A stretch of 64,000 bases of DNA from Colwellia piezophila ATCC BAA-637. GTDB taxonomy: Bacteria > Pseudomonadota > Gammaproteobacteria > Enterobacterales > Alteromonadaceae. The stretch spans positions 1 through 64,000 of the forward strand of contig NZ_KB905165.1 of the NCBI RefSeq assembly GCF_000378625.1, in the 5' to 3' direction. The notes beneath the pieces are model-generated. The model saw only the letters and a list, made by a program, of their open reading frames with translations, was not told the DNA's origin and made no database searches. Positions within the stretch are counted from its first letter, which is position 1. Every line of letters begins with the position of its first letter. Both the position numbers and the translations under genes were made by a program. Below, piece by piece: positions 20,178-30,049 of the stretch.

Positions 20178-20476
20178 TAGTATTATTTGAATGAGAAAAG
20201 TGAACAAATAAAGAATACGGGGATGAACTTGGCCAGTGACATCAATAAGCCATCAGCATGGGTGATGTAAATGATTGTTTAAATAAGCGTTCAAATTATT
20301 GTTTCAATAATGCTTTAAATGCATCCATTGAAAATAGAAGGTAAACACAAGTAAGCATGAATAATGCTCACTTGTTGCTATATAGACGAAGTACTCGTCT
20401 GAGACTCATGGCAGTAATGGAGGATTATTTAACCTGAAATAACTTTTTGAGTCACTTTGCTTAGCCAGAGTTGAGG

Positions 20477-21241
20477 TTATTTAAGCTCTAGTGTGGTTAA
20501 CTGAGCTTCAAATTGTTCAGAGCCCGCTTTAACTTGGTAAAGTTTAACCAGTAAGAAATTTAACTCGGGTGCAAACCAAGCGTAAGTAATGCGTTTTTTC
20601 TCAATAATTTCACGCTTTAAACGGATAGTTTTAATTAAGCCATAAGGAAGCATTAATTCTTCTTTGCCATCATAGAGGTACTCATAACTTTTAACGGAGC
20701 CTTTGCTGCTAATCACCGGGTAAATAAAACGCTTTTGCTCGGGGTTGTTAATTAAGTCGATACGGTTTTGTAAGTGGTAACTGAGTTTATCAAGTAGACC
20801 ATCGCTAAAATCTAGGGTTATTGTTTTATCATTTTTTAAGTCTGTCGCCGTTTTTGCGTTCAAGTCATATTGCCATTGATAGTACTTATCACGGCCAGTT
20901 CCCTCTCGTTGATAATCATAACTTAACGGTATCACTTGGCTGTTTTTAATAGTAACTATCGACGTTTCGCTACGTTTGTCAGAAAAAATTAACCAACTGA
21001 TATCTGTTTCATAATGGTATTTTATCTTATCATCTTCAAGATAGCTCAGCTCCCTAATTGCGGTGCCAACAGGATCAGATTTATGCAATAAAGTATAAGT
21101 TGCCCGATAGGCAGGAATGATTTTTGAAAAGGAAGATTGTTGTACTTGGACTGCTTCTATTGGCGGCGTTGCAATCTTCGCTGTGTTGGCTAAAGAAATA
21201 AAAGGTATTGCTAAAAAGAGTAGCGGGGAGATTATTCGCAT
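20477..21241 (-). CDS. DUF3108 domain periplasmic protein
   Basis: Exported protein of 254 residues, function unknown. The N-terminus MRIISPLLFLAIPFISLANT is a signal peptide. The mature part is a beta-rich DUF3108 domain: PAYRATYTLLHKSDPVG, repeated strands with YHYETDISW, DGLLDKLSY, and an end rich in aromatic residues (YAWFAPELNF). The ATG at 21241 was chosen over a TTG nine bases upstream. It follows purM and purN in the same direction, a placement seen in related genomes, with about 120 bases between. No enzyme motif is visible. Confidence 0.87.
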   Translation of the reverse strand: MRIISPLLFLAIPFISLANTAKIATPPIEAVQVQQSSFSKIIPAYRATYTLLHKSDPVGTAIRELSYLEDDKIKYHYETDISWLIFSDKRSETSIVTIKNSQVIPLSYDYQREGTGRDKYYQWQYDLNAKTATDLKNDKTITLDFSDGLLDKLSYHLQNRIDLINNPEQKRFIYPVISSKGSVKSYEYLYDGKEELMLPYGLIKTIRLKREIIEKKRITYAWFAPELNFLLVKLYQVKAGSEQFEAQLTTLELK

Positions 21242-21364
21242 AAGAAACAAAGTGTCCAGAAGCTTTAGTATGTATTGATACTAACAGCTTCTTTCGCTTT
21301 ATTAGCAACAATTTACTAAGTATTTACTAAGAATTTGTCGCATGGTTGTTCGGGTATTACTTTA

Positions 21365-22006
21365 CTAATCGTTAGCGTAACCAGAAGCAGGCAGGATGTT
21401 ATTATCAAGTACAGCATGATCGCCTTGCATACTAAGTCTTTGCTTTGCAAACCATTTTACCACAAGTGGGTAGATACGGTGTTCTTGCTCATGTACTCGA
21501 GCCGCTAGGTCATCGCTGTTGTCACCTTCAAATACAGGGACTTTAGCTTGCAGGATCACTGGTCCGCCATCCAATTCTTCAGTAACAAAATGCACACTAA
21601 CTCCGTGAACATCATCACCGGCATCAATAGCACGTTGGTGGGTGTTTAAACCTTGGTATTTAGGTAAAAGGGAAGGGTGAATGTTGAGTAACTTGCCCTG
21701 AAAATGTTGCACGAAACTTGGCGTAAGAATACGCATAAAACCGGCTAGTACAATTAAATCAGCATCGAAACCATCAATAACTTTGATCAGTGCTTGATCG
21801 TAATCTGCACGGCTAGCAAAGTCTTTATGGGAAAGTGCTACGTTGGCAATGTCTGCATTTTTAGCGCGAGTAAGGCCATAAGCATCGGCTCTATTTGATA
21901 TTACGCCAACCACTTCCCCAGGGTAAGCACTGTCCGTACAAGCATCTATAATGGCTTGTAAATTAGTGCCACCGCCAGAAATCAAAACGACTATTCGACT
22001 CGACAT
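21365..22006 (-). CDS. purN: Phosphoribosylglycinamide formyltransferase 1
   Basis: Third step of purine synthesis: transfers formyl from 10-formyl-tetrahydrofolate to GAR. The 213-residue protein has the glycine-rich start VLISGGGTNLQAI. Catalytic residues equivalent to E. coli N106, H108 and D144 are N108, H110 (LNIHPSLLPKYQG) and D146 (EELDGGPV). It lies directly downstream of purM in the same direction, 115 bases away, with a hairpin between that could reduce read-through. Identification is secure. Confidence 0.98.
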   Translation of the reverse strand: MSSRIVVLISGGGTNLQAIIDACTDSAYPGEVVGVISNRADAYGLTRAKNADIANVALSHKDFASRADYDQALIKVIDGFDADLIVLAGFMRILTPSFVQHFQGKLLNIHPSLLPKYQGLNTHQRAIDAGDDVHGVSVHFVTEELDGGPVILQAKVPVFEGDNSDDLAARVHEQEHRIYPLVVKWFAKQRLSMQGDHAVLDNNILPASGYAND

Positions 22007-22056
22007 GTCTTTTCCTTATTAATTTTTGCAAAAACTGTGATAAAGCGGTGATACAT

Positions 22057-22083
22057 AAAAGGGGCTAATAAATAGCCCCTTTT
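22057..22083 (-). terminator. Hairpin between purM and purN
   Basis: AAAAGGGGCTA and TAGCCCCTTTT form an 11-bp stem with a 5-base loop. The T-run is short (four), so it may be a partial terminator or an mRNA processing or stability hairpin between the two genes. Confidence 0.65.
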
Positions 22084-22121
22084 AAAATATACTTCTGCTT
22101 GCTTAGCACATCAGCTGTTTA

Positions 22122-23162
22122 TTATGAAATAACAACTTGCTCTTCGCCGTCGGCTTTATCAGCTATTGCGCCAATATGCCAAGCGTTTTCACCGTGTGCA
22201 GTTAACACTTCAATACTCTGCGCAACTTTGTCAGCAGGTACTACGATTATCATGCCAACGCCACAGTTAAAAGTACGGTACATTTCATGTTCCGTGATAT
22301 TGCCTTTTTCTTTTAACCAAGTAAAGATGCTCGGCCATTGCCAGCTATCACCTTTAATAACGGCTTGTGCCGTTTCAGGAAGTACACGTGGAATATTTTC
22401 CCAGAAACCACCACCTGTGATATGAGAAAGTGCATGAACATCGACATTTTTAAGTAACTCAAGCACAGATTTTACATAAATCTTAGTAGGCTCAAGTAAG
22501 TGATCAGCGATCTTCTTACCATCAAGCAATTCATCAGTATCGGTATTGTTTACTTCTAATACTTTACGAATTAAAGAGAAACCATTTGAGTGAGGACCAG
22601 AAGCACCTAGTGCAATCAATTGATCGCCAGCGGCAACATTAGTACCATCAATTAAACGAGATTTTTCTGCAATACCAACACAAAAACCAGCAATATCGTA
22701 ATCGCCCTTGTGATACATGCCTGGCATTTCAGCCGTTTCACCACCAACAAGAGAACAACCAGCCTGTATACAGCCTTCAGCGATACCTTCTACCACTGAT
22801 ACAGCAACGTCAACATCAAGTTTAGCCGTAGCATAATAATCAAGGAAGAATAATGGCTCAGCGCCTTGCACGATAAGGTCATTTACACACATAGCAACTA
22901 AATCGATACCAACGGTATCGTGTCTAGCTAAATCGATAGCTAAACGTAATTTAGTGCCGACACCGTCGGTACCTGCTACTAATACAGGCTCTTTATAGCC
23001 GGTAGGTAATTGAAATACCGAACCGAAACCACCTAAACCACCCATAACCTCGGGACGCTTTGTGCGTTTTACTGCACCTTTAATTTTCTCAACTAGGGCA
23101 TTACCAGCATCAATATCAACACCAGCATCTTTATAGCTTAACGACTGTTTTTGTTCGCTCAC
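22122..23162 (-). CDS. purM: Phosphoribosylformylglycinamidine cyclo-ligase
   Basis: AIR synthetase, the fifth step of purine synthesis, converting FGAM to AIR with ATP. At 346 residues it is full length. Visible family motifs are [17 protein letters not shown] at the N-terminus, [41 protein letters not shown] and [14 protein letters not shown]. It is first of the purM-purN pair. Identification is secure. Confidence 0.98.
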   Translation of the reverse strand: MSEQKQSLSYKDAGVDIDAGNALVEKIKGAVKRTKRPEVMGGLGGFGSVFQLPTGYKEPVLVAGTDGVGTKLRLAIDLARHDTVGIDLVAMCVNDLIVQGAEPLFFLDYYATAKLDVDVAVSVVEGIAEGCIQAGCSLVGGETAEMPGMYHKGDYDIAGFCVGIAEKSRLIDGTNVAAGDQLIALGASGPHSNGFSLIRKVLEVNNTDTDELLDGKKIADHLLEPTKIYVKSVLELLKNVDVHALSHITGGGFWENIPRVLPETAQAVIKGDSWQWPSIFTWLKEKGNITEHEMYRTFNCGVGMIIVVPADKVAQSIEVLTAHGENAWHIGAIADKADGEEQVVIS

Positions 23163-23372
23163 GGGAAACCTCAGAAATTACCGACAGTATTTTATGGGGC
23201 GTATTCTACCAGTGCTAAGTCTCATACTCAAGACGATTACGGTATCTTCAGCTTGTTTTATTGCAACTGTGCATTTATAGGGAATTTATTAATAATTTCA
23301 GATATTAATTGTTAGCGGTGTGATAAGATAACAATTATAAAATCACAGAGTTTTTTCAAATTTTTAGTTGAT

Positions 23373-24803
23373 ATGTTTAGATTTCCTTTTGTTTTAATTA
23401 CACTAATATTTACGCTGCTGAGCACTAATTTACCAGCCCTTGAAGTAAATGATTTATACCAAGCCAAAGTCGTTGTTGATTCACAAGCGCGTTCACAGCG
23501 TGAACAGGCAATTAAACTCGCACTGCAACGTGTGTTTTTAAAAGTGGGTGGCAAGCCGAGTGTGCTAGCAGATAAAGTGCTACAGCAGGCGCAAAAAAAA
23601 GCTAACCGCTATGTAAGTCAGTACCGCTATCAACGTAAAGATGGGCAACTTAGCCTCGTTGTCAGCTTCAACGAAGATAAAGTAAATCAATTATTTGAAA
23701 AAGCCAACTTAGCGTTGTGGGGTAGCCTACGTCCACAAGTGCTATTATGGTTAATAGATGAGCAGGGTAAAAGTCGCCGAATCATTGCAGCGAATCCTGA
23801 CTCAATTAATCCTGACTCAATTAATCCTGACTCAATTAATCCTGACTCAATCAATTCGGATGCAACTGACTCCGATGCGATTAATCTAGATGCCATTATC
23901 TCTGTCAGTGTCAATGAGTTTTCTATAAAACGTGGTTTACCTATTGTTATGCCTTTAATGGACATCACGGATCGCCAACAAGTGGTCGTTAGTGATTTTT
24001 GGCTGTATTCTCACGAGAAAATAGAGCGAGCCTCACGACGCTATTTTGCTGACACTATTATTGTGATGAGAGTTTCAGACTCCAGTTTGCTCACCGATGA
24101 AATGGAAGGTAGTACTTTAACTCCTACAGATAATGTTGCTTGTGGTTTATTATGCGAACAACAAGATGTGGCCACAACTAAGGTACTACTAGACTGGCGG
24201 GTGTATACGCAAGGTGCTCTGTATACCCAAAAATATCAAGGTGTTGATAAACTTAGTTTAATTAATCAGGGTTTATCTGATATTACTGCATTGATTTACC
24301 AGTCTTATGCTTTATTGGACTCGGCTGAAAATGATTTTGTTATTGAAGTTGAAAATGTTACTTCGTTAAAAAGTGATATCCAATTATTTGACTTTTTAGT
24401 GGATTTGTCGGCAGTTAAAGCCGTTACCTTAATGAGTGCCCAAGGTGATGTTCGTCGCTTTAAATTAGAGCTACTTGGTTCTAAATCTTCATTTCTTGCC
24501 TCATTAAAACTGAATAATAAATTAACTCAAAACCTAGAACCACAACTCGATGACAGCAGTGGAGAAGCCAATTTTAGGGATAAGCCAATGAAGGTTATTG
24601 TGCTCGGTGAAACTAATATCAGCACACAAGGCCCTGTTGATCGAGTTGCTGATAAAAGTACTTCTTTAGCAGACGTCACCACGGTAGAGGTTATTCCTGA
24701 AGTTGATACTAAAATAAATGAGCAAGATCTAGCCGGGGAATCTGTGATACCAACGCTAATATTAGCCCCCAAAACCCCCGTTTTTTATTGGGAGCTAGGA
24801 TGA
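23373..24803 (+). CDS. DUF2066 domain exported protein
   Basis: Protein of 476 residues with a signal peptide (about 1-22) and the DUF2066 N-terminal domain (ALEVNDLYQAKVVVDSQARS, ALQRVFLKVGG). Function unknown. Residues 141-175 are seven copies of a five-residue unit (NPDSI and variants), encoded by a 15-bp tandem repeat. Its stop codon overlaps the start of hda (ATGA), so the two genes are translationally coupled; the same pair is found in other Alteromonadales. The C-terminal half contains a low-complexity acidic region and is poorly conserved. Confidence 0.86.
   Translation: MFRFPFVLITLIFTLLSTNLPALEVNDLYQAKVVVDSQARSQREQAIKLALQRVFLKVGGKPSVLADKVLQQAQKKANRYVSQYRYQRKDGQLSLVVSFNEDKVNQLFEKANLALWGSLRPQVLLWLIDEQGKSRRIIAANPDSINPDSINPDSINPDSINSDATDSDAINLDAIISVSVNEFSIKRGLPIVMPLMDITDRQQVVVSDFWLYSHEKIERASRRYFADTIIVMRVSDSSLLTDEMEGSTLTPTDNVACGLLCEQQDVATTKVLLDWRVYTQGALYTQKYQGVDKLSLINQGLSDITALIYQSYALLDSAENDFVIEVENVTSLKSDIQLFDFLVDLSAVKAVTLMSAQGDVRRFKLELLGSKSSFLASLKLNNKLTQNLEPQLDDSSGEANFRDKPMKVIVLGETNISTQGPVDRVADKSTSLADVTTVEVIPEVDTKINEQDLAGESVIPTLILAPKTPVFYWELG
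23793..23897 (+). repeat. 15-bp tandem repeat inside the DUF2066 gene
   Basis: Four near-perfect copies of AATCCTGACTCAATT (23793-23852) are followed by three degenerate ones. The unit is a multiple of three, so copy-number change would keep the reading frame and only lengthen or shorten an Asn/Asp/Ser linker. Confidence 0.92.
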
Positions 24804-25516
24804 AAAAAGTTGCTCAACTAGCCTTAATGGTGCAATTACCCGATGACGAAACTTTCCAAAGTTTTAAAAGTGAGCTTAATGTTGCGGTAGTCAGTCAGCT
24901 AAAATCTTATATTGAACAAGTACAAGAACAAGAGACGCCACACGGTTTTTATTTATTTGGTTTATCCAGTGCGGGTAAATCACATTTGTTACATGCAAGT
25001 AGTACTTATGCAGCCCAAGTGGGTAAGTCATCTGTGTGTTTATCATGTGCAGAATTGAAACAATTGCCCGTAGAAGTACTTGATGGGTTAGAGCAAATTG
25101 ATTTAATTTGTTTAGATGATATTCATTTGATTGCCGGTGATAAACAGTGGGAACAGGCGATATTTGATCTCTACAACCGTGTACTTGAACAAAATAATTA
25201 TTTATTAATCTCAGGAAACGAAAGTGCTCACCAGCTTGGTATTGGCTTACCTGATCTAGTATCAAGACTTTCTTGGGGCTTAACTGAACAAGTTAAGTCA
25301 CTTGATGATGATGAAAAGATTGTTGCCATACAACACCGTGCCACGCAGCGTGGTTTGTTCTTATCAGACGAGGTGGTTAAATTTTTGATTAATCGTTTGA
25401 GTCGAGATATGGGCAGCCTAATCGAATCACTCGATGTATTAGATAAAGCTTCTATTCAAGAGCAAAGAAAAATTACCATTCCATTTATCAAGCAAGTGCT
25501 TAGCCTAAAGAGTTAA
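24800..25516 (+). CDS. hda: DnaA regulatory inactivator Hda
   Basis: With the sliding clamp it stimulates hydrolysis of DnaA-bound ATP, stopping re-initiation. The AAA+ domain has Walker A GLSSAGKS at 54-61 and Walker B LICLDDIHL with D106-D107. The N-terminal QLALMV at 6-11 fits the clamp-binding motif (QLSLPL in E. coli). Length is 238 residues. I chose ATG 24800, with GGGAG upstream and its ATGA overlapping the stop of the DUF2066 gene, over a TTG at 24788. Downstream is a strong bidirectional terminator. Confidence 0.95.
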   Translation: MKKVAQLALMVQLPDDETFQSFKSELNVAVVSQLKSYIEQVQEQETPHGFYLFGLSSAGKSHLLHASSTYAAQVGKSSVCLSCAELKQLPVEVLDGLEQIDLICLDDIHLIAGDKQWEQAIFDLYNRVLEQNNYLLISGNESAHQLGIGLPDLVSRLSWGLTEQVKSLDDDEKIVAIQHRATQRGLFLSDEVVKFLINRLSRDMGSLIESLDVLDKASIQEQRKITIPFIKQVLSLKS

Positions 25517-25604
25517 TGGATAGTTTAAAATAATTATTAGCTTTTATTGCAGAATAAAAAAACAGCAGAAGTTAGTGCCGTAGCGCCCCCCCAAATAAAC
25601 AAAA

Positions 25605-25634
25605 AAAGCACGATTCAATGAATCGTGCTTTTTT
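25605..25634. terminator. Bidirectional Rho-independent terminator
   Basis: AAAAAGCACGATT, a five-base loop and AATCGTGCTTTTTT serve both hda (+) and the convergent lipoprotein gene (-), with A- and T-runs on both sides. Confidence 0.93.
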
Positions 25635-25662
25635 GCGTTCAATTTACCTAATAGGGTATTGT

Positions 25663-27591
25663 TTAATGTTTAGGTAATGGTTTTTCATAATAGCGATTAA
25701 AGTAAATTTCGTGTTGTTTCTCAAGGGAAGGGGAGCCAGAGCGGGTGAAACCACTAGGAATGGCATAACCTTTAAGTTGTTCTAATGCGTTAGTTGGGCT
25801 GATGGTTAAGTTCTCTATCCAGTTATCTCCCTCTACCATTGCTATCGGCGTAGGTACTTCAGCCATAGCTGCTTGAGAGTCAAATTCAGGTAATACTCGA
25901 CTGGCACTAAAGAGTACTCTCTGCTCTAATTTATCATCGCCAATTCTGCCACGTTGTCCCCAAGTGACTATGTAATCACTAGCGTAGACATTTTCACCAC
26001 TAGGTTGATTGGTAATGGCAACATCTCGAATAATACCAAAGCGGTTTTGCATCATCAACTCTTCAAACAACATGGCGTAATCTTCACGTAAACTTGAATA
26101 AGCGTAGAAGTCGCTAGCTCTATCTGGGCTAAAGAAGCCTTCGATGTCGCTAGGTAAATAATTCTTCTGTGTTTGATTAGCGGTTTCACCGGCAAAACTT
26201 ACTTGTCCTAGGTCACGCATTTCCTGACTCGCTAAAGGTAAACTAATAGCAAGTTGGTCTGATTCAAAGTCAGAGCTCAATGCTGCATCGAGTACACGTT
26301 GATTACTGCTGTGTACATACCATTCATTACTTGGGAAAAAGTCATTAGCATGGGCAAGCTCATGATACATTAATGATGTTAAGCGATATAAAGCATCTGC
26401 TGCTGTGCGGGTCACACGTTCGGTTCTACTAAAGCTTTGGCTCGCATAGTCATTGTCTTTGACGTAACGCCAAGGCATGACAAATTGCAAGTCATTACCA
26501 AAGTCGGCCCTAAAATCGGGCGCCTCATTAATGGTATCTCGTTCTTGTGGTGTTAGCCAAAAGTTTTCAGCATCTAGGTAAATCGCGCCTGTAGCTGCCC
26601 AGTAAAAAGAAGGGCGGACATCATAAGATATAACAATGGCGGTGGTAGCTCTTAGCAAGTTCTTAATATCATTATTCGCATCATTATGCGTTAAGAAGTC
26701 TTTAAATCTATCGCCCATCCATTGATGTGAGACTACCACTCTGTCCATAATGGTTGCCACAGAAGGTGAAGCAGAGCTGCTTTTTACTTCTTCAGCGAGT
26801 AATGGTGTTTGAGTTAACGTACATGAACTGGTTAGACTATTCGAATAAACACAATTCACTAAATTTTCGGCATAAGCACTGTTGGGATTATAAGGGAATA
26901 CTTTGGCAGTTCGATCGCTAAAGTAAGCATTATCGCTAATGGGGGCTACTGGCTCTACCAACACGGCCACTTGATCGTTAAAGCTAGTATTATTACTATC
27001 TGTAGCGGAAACGTTAAAACTAATAATAGTATCAACTGTCACTTGCGGTGCATTAAAAAATATGGCTAATTCACCATTGCTGTTATCGGTGGTTAGGCTA
27101 ACATTTGGGCCTTCAATTTGTTGCCAACGTAAAGTACTAACCTCTACAGAGGATTGAAGGGTACTGCGAAACGAAACCTTGTTGTCTGCTAACACCGCAT
27201 GAGAAAAACGTGCGGTAACTTTATGCTGCGTTTCGTTAACCGTTATGTTTTTTGTTAACGTCTGGCTAGCGCCATTATTGAGGATGAAACTGACGTTGAA
27301 ACTATAATCACCGGCAACGGTTGGCGTAAAAGAAATGACCTTGCTGTTTTTAGCTAAGAGGGTAACTGCTTCGCCGCCGGTCTGTTGCCAACTAATATCA
27401 CTGACAGTGTCATTAGGATAGTGAAGAAGAAGATCTATGCTTTGATTGACACTTTGCGTTTCATCAAGTTGAATGATGCTTTCAAGTGGGTAATTTGTTA
27501 CCGGTTGACTCGAGTTACTGTCACAAGCCGATAAAAACACGGCTAATGACATCGATAACAACAGCTTACTACTAACTACATTCAAGCGCAT
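25663..27591 (-). CDS. Large lipoprotein with PKD-like repeats and a zincin-like domain
   Basis: 642 residues, family not recognised. The signal peptide ends LSACDS, so the protein is lipid-anchored. Residues about 30-210 form two or three Ig/PKD-like domains (DISWQQTGGE, TLRWQQIEGP, then VEPVAP). The C-terminal half (about 230-642) contains SLMYHELAHANDF, an HExxH zinc-peptidase motif, and further on REDYAMLFEELMM, where a glutamate could be the third ligand as in gluzincins. It is probably a cell-surface or periplasmic metalloprotein. The peptidase activity is an inference from the motif only. A GGAAG ribosome site precedes ATG 27591. Confidence 0.75.
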   Translation of the reverse strand: MRLNVVSSKLLLSMSLAVFLSACDSNSSQPVTNYPLESIIQLDETQSVNQSIDLLLHYPNDTVSDISWQQTGGEAVTLLAKNSKVISFTPTVAGDYSFNVSFILNNGASQTLTKNITVNETQHKVTARFSHAVLADNKVSFRSTLQSSVEVSTLRWQQIEGPNVSLTTDNSNGELAIFFNAPQVTVDTIISFNVSATDSNNTSFNDQVAVLVEPVAPISDNAYFSDRTAKVFPYNPNSAYAENLVNCVYSNSLTSSCTLTQTPLLAEEVKSSSASPSVATIMDRVVVSHQWMGDRFKDFLTHNDANNDIKNLLRATTAIVISYDVRPSFYWAATGAIYLDAENFWLTPQERDTINEAPDFRADFGNDLQFVMPWRYVKDNDYASQSFSRTERVTRTAADALYRLTSLMYHELAHANDFFPSNEWYVHSSNQRVLDAALSSDFESDQLAISLPLASQEMRDLGQVSFAGETANQTQKNYLPSDIEGFFSPDRASDFYAYSSLREDYAMLFEELMMQNRFGIIRDVAITNQPSGENVYASDYIVTWGQRGRIGDDKLEQRVLFSASRVLPEFDSQAAMAEVPTPIAMVEGDNWIENLTISPTNALEQLKGYAIPSGFTRSGSPSLEKQHEIYFNRYYEKPLPKH

Positions 27592-27633
27592 TCACTTCTT
27601 CCTTCTTAATTTAAAAGGACAAAACCTTGGCAG

Positions 27634-28029
27634 CTATTTATTATCTTTCTTTTTTCTTATGCTTAGCCCAAGCTCTTGACCACGGAATTTAGCGTAATAG
27701 CTAGCACCAAAAAACATAGTGCTAGCAAAAACTAACTCTAATATTGCCCATATTCTGTCCGCTGGCAAGACCCAAAGGGTAGTTAAGCTGTGTAAAAAGT
27801 AGATTAAGACAATAAAGTTAGACCAAGCATAAGTGAAAGGGTTCCCTTGTAACATACCTTTTAAAGGGAACAATAGCGGTAAAACAAACATAAATAAGGA
27901 TGTTGGAATGCTTAAACTCTCACTTGGGCTGAGTACGATTAGCCATAACGGCATAAAGAAAAGTAAAGAAAAGTAGCCAGTTAAGGCTATTTTTTTATAA
28001 TTGCTTGTTGAAAGACGTTGTTTATTCAT
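27634..28029 (-). CDS. DUF2069 inner-membrane protein
   Basis: 131 residues with about four membrane helices (KIALTGYFSLLFFMPLWLIV, SLFMFVLPLLFPLKGML, FIVLIYFLHSLTTLWVL, LELVFASTMFFGASYYA) and a basic C-terminus. It matches DUF2069. It follows arsC by 41 bases in the same direction, an arrangement common in related genomes. Function unknown. Confidence 0.85.
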   Translation of the reverse strand: MNKQRLSTSNYKKIALTGYFSLLFFMPLWLIVLSPSESLSIPTSLFMFVLPLLFPLKGMLQGNPFTYAWSNFIVLIYFLHSLTTLWVLPADRIWAILELVFASTMFFGASYYAKFRGQELGLSIRKKKDNK

Positions 28030-28070
28030 TGGGCTGCTTATTTAGATGAAGGTAATATTTTAATTTAGCG

Positions 28071-28421
28071 TTAAAAAAACGCTAAAACATTTTCTGGAGG
28101 ACGACCAATAATGGCTTTACTGCCATTGGTGACAATAGGGCGCTCAATTAGCTTGGCCGTATTCGACATCGCATGAATAAGCGTCTCTTCGCTAGCACCC
28201 TTTAAGTTTTGTTCGGTAAACTCGGCTTCTTTTGGGCGCATCATCTCAAGAGCAGTACAATTAAGTTGTATTAGTAATGACTTTATTTGTTCAACGGTCA
28301 GCGGCGCTTTTAAATACTCAACGATAGTGAATTCTTGTTGTGATTTTTGCGCTTGCTCTTCAAGTAATGCCAGTGTTTGACGACTTTTAGAACATCTTGG
28401 ATTATGGTAAATAGTAAACAT
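28071..28421 (-). CDS. arsC: ArsC-family arsenate reductase
   Basis: Glutaredoxin-dependent reductase fold, 116 residues. The active-site NPRCSKSR carries the catalytic cysteine C10, and the IVTNGSKAIIGRPPENVL C-terminal motif is typical of ArsC/YfgD. It is the equivalent of E. coli yfgD, next to bepA in the same order, rather than of a resistance operon: no arsR or arsB is near. True arsenate reduction is therefore uncertain. Confidence 0.9.
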   Translation of the reverse strand: MFTIYHNPRCSKSRQTLALLEEQAQKSQQEFTIVEYLKAPLTVEQIKSLLIQLNCTALEMMRPKEAEFTEQNLKGASEETLIHAMSNTAKLIERPIVTNGSKAIIGRPPENVLAFF

Positions 28422-28522
28422 GGATTTCCTTTGATAATTAACCCACCAAAAATATAAGCAGGCTTAGCTATTATAAGCTCACTGCACACTTTAGCTAGGT
28501 TAAAGGCACAGTGAAGTTCAAT

Positions 28523-29989
28523 TTATAAACGTTTTAGGCGATTTTCTTGCTCTTGAAATTGCAGGATACGGGCTTTTATTCTTTTTTGCATTAATGGCTT
28601 CTCTTCAAGGAAGGTATAGCTGGTTTGTAACTCATCTACCGCTTTTGAATAACCGCCTAATAAGGCATAAACCTCAGCTCTATTCATATGCATTAAGCCT
28701 ACCTCTCCTTCTGCACGGTATAGGGACGTTAAAATATCATAGGCAATAAAGTTACCTGGGTTGACTAATAAGAAGTCTTGTAATATTTGAGCGCCAAGAT
28801 CGTAATCTTTAACCGACATCAGTGCGTTGGCGTAGTTTAAGCTGACTATTTGATTATTAGGCATAAACATATTTAATCGTTCTAGCATTTTTAATGCCGC
28901 AGGCGCTTGCTTATTGGCTAAATAAACATCCGTTAAGGCATCGACATAAAATAAATTATTTTTATCTGTTTGTCTTAATTCTTCGAGCAACAGCTGTGCT
29001 TGATCTATTTGCTTGTTTTCAAAATAAGATAAAGCCAAACCATATTGTGCAGCTGCTTTTAACGCATAACGTTTCTTGGTCAATTGTTGATTAAAATAAA
29101 TGATGTTTGATACAGCATCACTTTGGTATCTAGCCTTTAATCTAGCTTTAGTCAGCTCAAAATCCAAACTAGGCGGCATAGGCCTTGCCGGGTAGTTTAA
29201 TGCCCGTTGTCGAGCATCAGTGATCCGAGATTGAGGCATGGGATGGGTTAGCAACATGGCTGGCGGCTTACTTGCATAGCGATATTTTATCGACATTTTA
29301 TTAAAGAAACTTGCCGCGCCTTGGGGATCAAAACCACTGTTGGCTAATAAAGCGATACCAACTCTATCGGCTTCTTTTTCATTGCCGCGTGTATAGTTAA
29401 TACTTGCCTGTTGTGATACTGCCATACTGGCAGTTAGTGCAGCCATACCAACGGCTGGGTTTATTAAGGTGATCAATACGCTCGAAAGCATTGCTGCCAT
29501 GGTTAGACTTTGGGTTTGGCCTTGGGACTCTAGTCGACGCGCCAAATGCCTTTGGGTAACGTGAGATATCTCATGGGCAATAACTGATGCCAACTCACTC
29601 TCGGTATCTGCTGTGGTAATCAAGCCACTATGAATACCTACATGACCACCGAAAAAAGCAAAAGCGTTTAATTCATTATTATTAACCAAGAAAAACTCAA
29701 AGGCATAATTAACCCCTTGGGCATTTTTTACTAAAGTGTTGCCTAAGTCATTGATGTACTCAATTAATACGGGATCTTGAATAATTGGTTGGGAGGCGCG
29801 TATTTGACGCATCATTGCTTGACCAATTTTCAACTCTTTATCTAGCGATAAAACGCTGTAGCCTGAGATACCAATGTCAGGTAATTCATTTTTATTGTTC
29901 TGATTAATAGCACTAGCATTAAAGCTAGTTGCCACAGCAACACCTAATGTTAGTAATAAGGCATTTAGCATGGGTTTTAGGTTAAACAA
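28523..29989 (-). CDS. bepA: M48 periplasmic metalloprotease/chaperone BepA
   Basis: Outer-membrane protein quality control: assists or degrades LptD and BAM clients in the periplasm. Residues 1-27 form a signal peptide. The zinc motif HEISH is H139-E140-H143, and the third ligand region is NEKEADRVG at 203-211. H249 (THPMP) matches the regulatory histidine H246 of E. coli BepA. TPR-type helices occupy about 290-480. At 488 residues it is full length. Neighbouring arsC and perM match the E. coli neighbourhood. Confidence 0.95.
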   Translation of the reverse strand: MFNLKPMLNALLLTLGVAVATSFNASAINQNNKNELPDIGISGYSVLSLDKELKIGQAMMRQIRASQPIIQDPVLIEYINDLGNTLVKNAQGVNYAFEFFLVNNNELNAFAFFGGHVGIHSGLITTADTESELASVIAHEISHVTQRHLARRLESQGQTQSLTMAAMLSSVLITLINPAVGMAALTASMAVSQQASINYTRGNEKEADRVGIALLANSGFDPQGAASFFNKMSIKYRYASKPPAMLLTHPMPQSRITDARQRALNYPARPMPPSLDFELTKARLKARYQSDAVSNIIYFNQQLTKKRYALKAAAQYGLALSYFENKQIDQAQLLLEELRQTDKNNLFYVDALTDVYLANKQAPAALKMLERLNMFMPNNQIVSLNYANALMSVKDYDLGAQILQDFLLVNPGNFIAYDILTSLYRAEGEVGLMHMNRAEVYALLGGYSKAVDELQTSYTFLEEKPLMQKRIKARILQFQEQENRLKRL

Positions 29990-30049
29990 TATTACATCCT
30001 ATCTTCAATATCGAAATATTCATGAGTGATTAAAAGCTAAATACATTCA

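Noticed and set aside
23793..23897. Tandem repeat as a possible CRISPR array
   Set aside because: Unit of 15 bp with no spacers, and it lies inside a coding frame.
28071..28421. Arsenic-resistance operon
   Set aside because: arsC stands alone in its conserved bepA/DUF2069 neighbourhood; no arsR, arsB or arsA is near.
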